Source: an uncultured Eubacterium sp.
GTDB lineage: Bacteria; Bacillota; Clostridia; Lachnospirales; Lachnospiraceae
DNA length: 8,652 nt
Assembly: GCA_900547255.1 (NCBI GenBank)
Contig: URGC01000100.1
Coordinates: forward strand, 1-8,652
Direction: 5' to 3'
Position 1 is the first letter of the stretch; every line of letters begins with the position of its first letter. This document shows, one piece after another, positions 5,813 to 8,652 of this stretch. The notes beneath the pieces are model-generated. The model was not told the DNA's origin, searched no databases, and saw only the letters and a program-made list of their open reading frames with translations. A program made the translations under genes and the position numbers.

Positions 5813-5830
5813 TTGTTAATTTTATAACAA
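5813..5830. promoter_or_regulatory. Rex-like redox operator overlapping the ppdK -10
   Basis: TTGTTA and TAACAA are perfect inverted half-sites around six bases (20 bp of symmetry when the flanking A/T pair at 5812 and 5831 is included). The 18-mer fits the clostridial Rex consensus TTGTTAANNNNTTAACAA at 13 of its 14 defined positions. It covers the whole -10 hexamer (5819-5824), a position where binding would block RNA polymerase. Rex senses NADH/NAD and releases DNA when NADH is high. The palindrome is seen directly; assignment to Rex is inference from the consensus. Confidence 0.65.
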
Positions 5831-5847
5831 TTTAGTCATGTTGTCAA
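5819..5847 (-). promoter_or_regulatory. Sigma-A promoter of ppdK
   Basis: Perfect -35 TTGACA (5842-5847), 17-bp spacer and -10 TAAAAT (5819-5824, five of six consensus). The transcription start is expected near 5812, giving a leader of about 49 nt. It lies 22 bp beyond the rpoC terminator, confirming ppdK as a separate transcription unit. Confidence 0.85.
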
Positions 5848-5869
5848 ATAAATCGTGTAGAAAATAGAT

Positions 5870-5902
5870 AAAAAAGCCACAGTCGCATTTGCAACTGTGG
5901 CT
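5870..5902 (-). terminator. Intrinsic terminator of the rpoBC transcript
   Basis: A 12-bp stem AGCCACAGTTGC / GCGACTGTGGCT (5891-5902 with 5875-5886, one G-U pair in minus-strand RNA), a 4-nt loop and a run of six T. It begins 27 nt after the rpoC stop codon. A classical strong terminator in the minus orientation. Confidence 0.93.
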
Positions 5903-5929
5903 TAAACTTTAGTACATTATTAACTTTTA

Positions 5930-8652
5930 TTATTCTGTGATGTTGATTACTTCATCTTCTGCTTCTGCATCTGCATTAGCTTCAACTTCAGCATCTGATG
6001 TTATCTCGTCTGCTTTTGGTGCATCTTCAACATACTCAATGCCTGTATCAAGCTTTACATTAGCATATCTCTTCATACCTGTACCAGCAGGGATAAGCTT
6101 ACCAATAATAACGTTCTCTTTAAGACCGATTAATGGGTCAACCTTGCCGTTAATAGCTGCATCAGTAAGAACCTTAGTAGTCTCCTGGAATGAAGCTGCT
6201 GACATGAATGAGTTAGTTGCAAGTGAAGCCTTAGTGATACCGAGAATAATTGGAGTTCCTGTAGCTGGAGTCTTACCCTCTTCCACAAGCTTCTCATTAA
6301 CTTCTGTGAAGTCAATTGTATCTACCTGTGAACCAGGAAGGAATCCTGAATCACCAGCCTCATCAATGATAATCTTCTTAAGCATCTGACGAACTATAAG
6401 CTCGATATGCTTATCATTGATTTCAACACCCTGTATTCTATAAACTTTCTGTACTTCACGGATCATGTAATCCTGAACAGCACGTACACCTAAAATTCTT
6501 ACGATATCATGTGGATTCTCAGAACCCTCTGTGATTTCCTCACCTTTGACAACTATCTGTCCTTCCTGAACCTTAACTCTTGTATCTCTTGATACAGGGT
6601 AAGCCTTAGAATTACCTTCATTGTCTGTGATTACGATATCTGTCTTCTTATCAGTCTTTGCAAAGCTTACTTCTCCGCCAAACTCAGCTAAGACAGCAAG
6701 TGTCTTTGGCTTTCTTGCCTCGAAAAGCTCCTCTACTCTAGGAAGACCCTGTGTGATGTTATCACCAGCGACACCACCAGTATGGAAAGTTCTCATAGTA
6801 AGCTGTGTACCAGGCTCACCGATTGACTGGGCAGCGATAATACCAACAGCCTCACCAACCTGAACAGTCTGACCTGTTGCCATGTTAGAGCCATAACATT
6901 TAGCACATACACCAATATGTGAACGGCATGTAAGGATTGTTCTGATCTTAATCTCTTCTCTGCCTGTTGCTACGATTGCAGCAGCTCTCTTAGGTGTAAC
7001 AAGTGTGTTAGCTCTTGCAATAACATTGCCATCAGCATCTGTAATATCTTCTGCAAGGAATCTTCCTGTAATACGCTCCTGTAATGACTCAAGTACGTCA
7101 GCCTTAGCATCACTGTCAGCTGTAGCCTTATCATTAACAAACTCGTATACATACATACCTGGAATAGGCTTTCCTACGCTACAATCATTCTCTCTGATAA
7201 CAAGATCCTGTGAAACATCAACAAGACGTCTTGTAAGGTATCCTGAATCGGCTGTCTTAAGGGCTGTATCTGACATACCCTTACGAGCACCATGAGCTGA
7301 AATGAAGTATTCCAGAACATCAAGACCCTCACGGAAGTTTGACTTGATAGGAAGTTCGATTGTATGTCCTGATGTATCAGCCATCAGACCACGCATACCG
7401 GCAAGCTGTTTAATCTGCTGGTTAGAACCACGGGCACCTGAGTCAGCCATCATGAAGATGTTGTTATACTTATCAAGACCTGCAAGAAGCGCATCCTTTA
7501 ACTTCTCATCTGTCTCCTGCCATACCTTAATAACATTCTTGTATCTTTCTTCATCAGTTGAACGACCTCTGTTATAGTTCTGTGTAATCTGTTCAACCTT
7601 CTTCTCTGCATTAGCAATAAGCTCTTTCTTGATAGGTGGCACAGTCATCTCTGAAATAGAAACTGTCATAGCTGCTCTTGTAGAGTACTTATAACCTGTT
7701 GCCTTTATATCATCAAGAACCTCTGCTGTCTTAGTTGTACCATGTGTATTAATTACATGCTGTAAGATATCCTTAAGCTGCTTCTTACCAACATGGAAAT
7801 CAACTTCAAGTATAAGTTCATTCTCTGGAATGCTTCTGTCAACATATCCAAGATCCTGTGGAAGAATCTCGTTAAATATAAATCTGCCTAATGTTGACTC
7901 TACATTACCAGACTTAACTTCTCCATTAACTGTCTTAGTTACATGGACAAGTATCTTAGAATGTAATGTAATTATTCCGTTCTCATATGCAAGAATTGCT
8001 TCATTCAAATCCTTAAAGAACTTACCTTCTCCCTTTGCACCTGGTCTCTCCTGTGTAAGATAGTAGATACCAAGTACCATATCCTGTGATGGAACCGCAA
8101 CAGGACCACCATCAGAAGGCTTCAATAAGTTGTTAGGAGACAGAAGCATGAATCTACACTCTGCCTGTGCCTCTACTGAAAGAGGAAGATGTACAGCCAT
8201 CTGGTCACCATCGAAATCGGCATTGAACGCTGTACAAACCAGTGGATGAAGCTTAATAGCCTTACCTTCTACAAGGATTGGCTCGAATGCCTGAATACCA
8301 AGTCTGTGAAGTGTAGGAGCACGGTTAAGCATAACTGGATGCTCTTTAATAACATCTTCAAGTACATCCCATACTTCTGGCTCAAGATGTTCTACGCTCT
8401 TCTTAGCTTTCTTAATATTATCTGCAAGATTACGTCTTACAAGCTCTCTCATAACAAATGGCTTGAATAACTCAATAGCCATCTCTTTAGGAAGACCACA
8501 CTGGTAAATCTTAAGTTCTGGTCCTACTACGATAACTGAACGTCCTGAGTAGTCAACTCGCTTTCCGAGAAGGTTCTGACGGAAACGTCCTCCCTTTCCC
8601 TTGAGCATGTCTGAAAGAGACTTAAGAGCTCTGTTTCCTGGACCGGTAACAG
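5930..8652 (-). CDS. rpoC: RNA polymerase subunit beta' (5' end cut by right window edge)
   Basis: Catalytic subunit of bacterial RNA polymerase. The frame is open to the right edge: 14 codons (VTGPGNRALKSLSD) precede the Met at 8606-8608, so about 906 residues are visible and roughly the first 300 (N-terminal zinc finger and start of the clamp) are missing. Numbering from that Met: RFRQNLLGKRVDYSGRSV at 8-25; active-site NADFDGD at 129-135 with Mg-binding D131, D133, D135; bridge helix around MADSGARGSNQQIKQLAGM at 387-405; second zinc site C476, C561, C568, C571; trigger loop AQSIGEPGTQLTMRTFH at 593-609 with M605, R606, H609; end of the conserved body near IPAGTGMKRYANV at 839-851. The last 35 or so residues are a strongly acidic Ala/Asp/Glu tail. 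The TAA at 5930-5932 is followed by a terminator; rpoB should lie to the right. Confidence 0.98.
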   Translation of the reverse strand, partial: VTGPGNRALKSLSDMLKGKGGRFRQNLLGKRVDYSGRSVIVVGPELKIYQCGLPKEMAIELFKPFVMRELVRRNLADNIKKAKKSVEHLEPEVWDVLEDVIKEHPVMLNRAPTLHRLGIQAFEPILVEGKAIKLHPLVCTAFNADFDGDQMAVHLPLSVEAQAECRFMLLSPNNLLKPSDGGPVAVPSQDMVLGIYYLTQERPGAKGEGKFFKDLNEAILAYENGIITLHSKILVHVTKTVNGEVKSGNVESTLGRFIFNEILPQDLGYVDRSIPENELILEVDFHVGKKQLKDILQHVINTHGTTKTAEVLDDIKATGYKYSTRAAMTVSISEMTVPPIKKELIANAEKKVEQITQNYNRGRSTDEERYKNVIKVWQETDEKLKDALLAGLDKYNNIFMMADSGARGSNQQIKQLAGMRGLMADTSGHTIELPIKSNFREGLDVLEYFISAHGARKGMSDTALKTADSGYLTRRLVDVSQDLVIRENDCSVGKPIPGMYVYEFVNDKATADSDAKADVLESLQERITGRFLAEDITDADGNVIARANTLVTPKRAAAIVATGREEIKIRTILTCRSHIGVCAKCYGSNMATGQTVQVGEAVGIIAAQSIGEPGTQLTMRTFHTGGVAGDNITQGLPRVEELFEARKPKTLAVLAEFGGEVSFAKTDKKTDIVITDNEGNSKAYPVSRDTRVKVQEGQIVVKGEEITEGSENPHDIVRILGVRAVQDYMIREVQKVYRIQGVEINDKHIELIVRQMLKKIIIDEAGDSGFLPGSQVDTIDFTEVNEKLVEEGKTPATGTPIILGITKASLATNSFMSAASFQETTKVLTDAAINGKVDPLIGLKENVIIGKLIPAGTGMKRYANVKLDTGIEYVEDAPKADEITSDAEVEANADAEAEDEVINITE

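Overview
The window is AT-rich DNA, and every gene I can support lies on the minus strand, so transcription runs from right to left. The protein sequences point to a low-GC Gram-positive anaerobe of the Clostridia, most likely Lachnospiraceae. The pyruvate phosphate dikinase core keeps the residue numbering I recall for the Clostridium symbiosum enzyme almost exactly, S12 has the long Firmicute N-terminal insertion, and the ribosome binding sites are strong AGGAGG types. The family assignment is inference; no species can be named from this alone.

Layout in the direction of transcription: (1) the 3' three quarters of rpoC (RNA polymerase beta'), entering from the right edge and ending at 5930 with a textbook intrinsic terminator at 5870-5902; (2) ppdK (pyruvate, phosphate dikinase) at 5763-2899, with its own consensus promoter overlapped by an 18-bp palindrome that fits the Rex redox-repressor site with one mismatch, and closed by a second GC-rich terminator at 2841-2876; (3) ddh (meso-diaminopimelate dehydrogenase) at 2707-1727, with only a weak promoter candidate and no clear terminator; (4) a perfect-consensus promoter (TTGACA, 17 bp, TATAAT) with an A/T-rich upstream element and a structured leader, driving the str operon: rpsL (S12), rpsG (S7) and the first 128 codons of fusA (EF-G), which leaves by the left edge.

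rpoC, rpsL, rpsG and fusA are core transcription and translation genes in their usual relative order. The unusual part is the pair of metabolic genes, ppdK and ddh, between rpoC and rpsL, in the interval where Bacillus-type genomes carry a small L7Ae-family protein gene. ppdK interconverts PEP and pyruvate using AMP/PPi and ATP/Pi; ddh makes meso-DAP for cell wall and lysine in one step. They appear to be separate transcription units from the neighbouring machinery, although ddh may read through into the str operon.

Points that deserve attention are the Rex-like operator on ppdK, an 81-residue Ala/Lys-rich repetitive helical tail fused to an otherwise complete PPDK, the leader hairpins before rpsL, the 202-nt structured rpsL-rpsG spacer, and a Lys/Pro-rich insertion in the EF-G G domain. 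There is no sign of a mobile element, CRISPR array, tRNA, rRNA or defence system. No gene-free stretch exceeds 223 nt. I do not see a wholly new system here; this is a core-genome region with several regulatory and domain-architecture curiosities.
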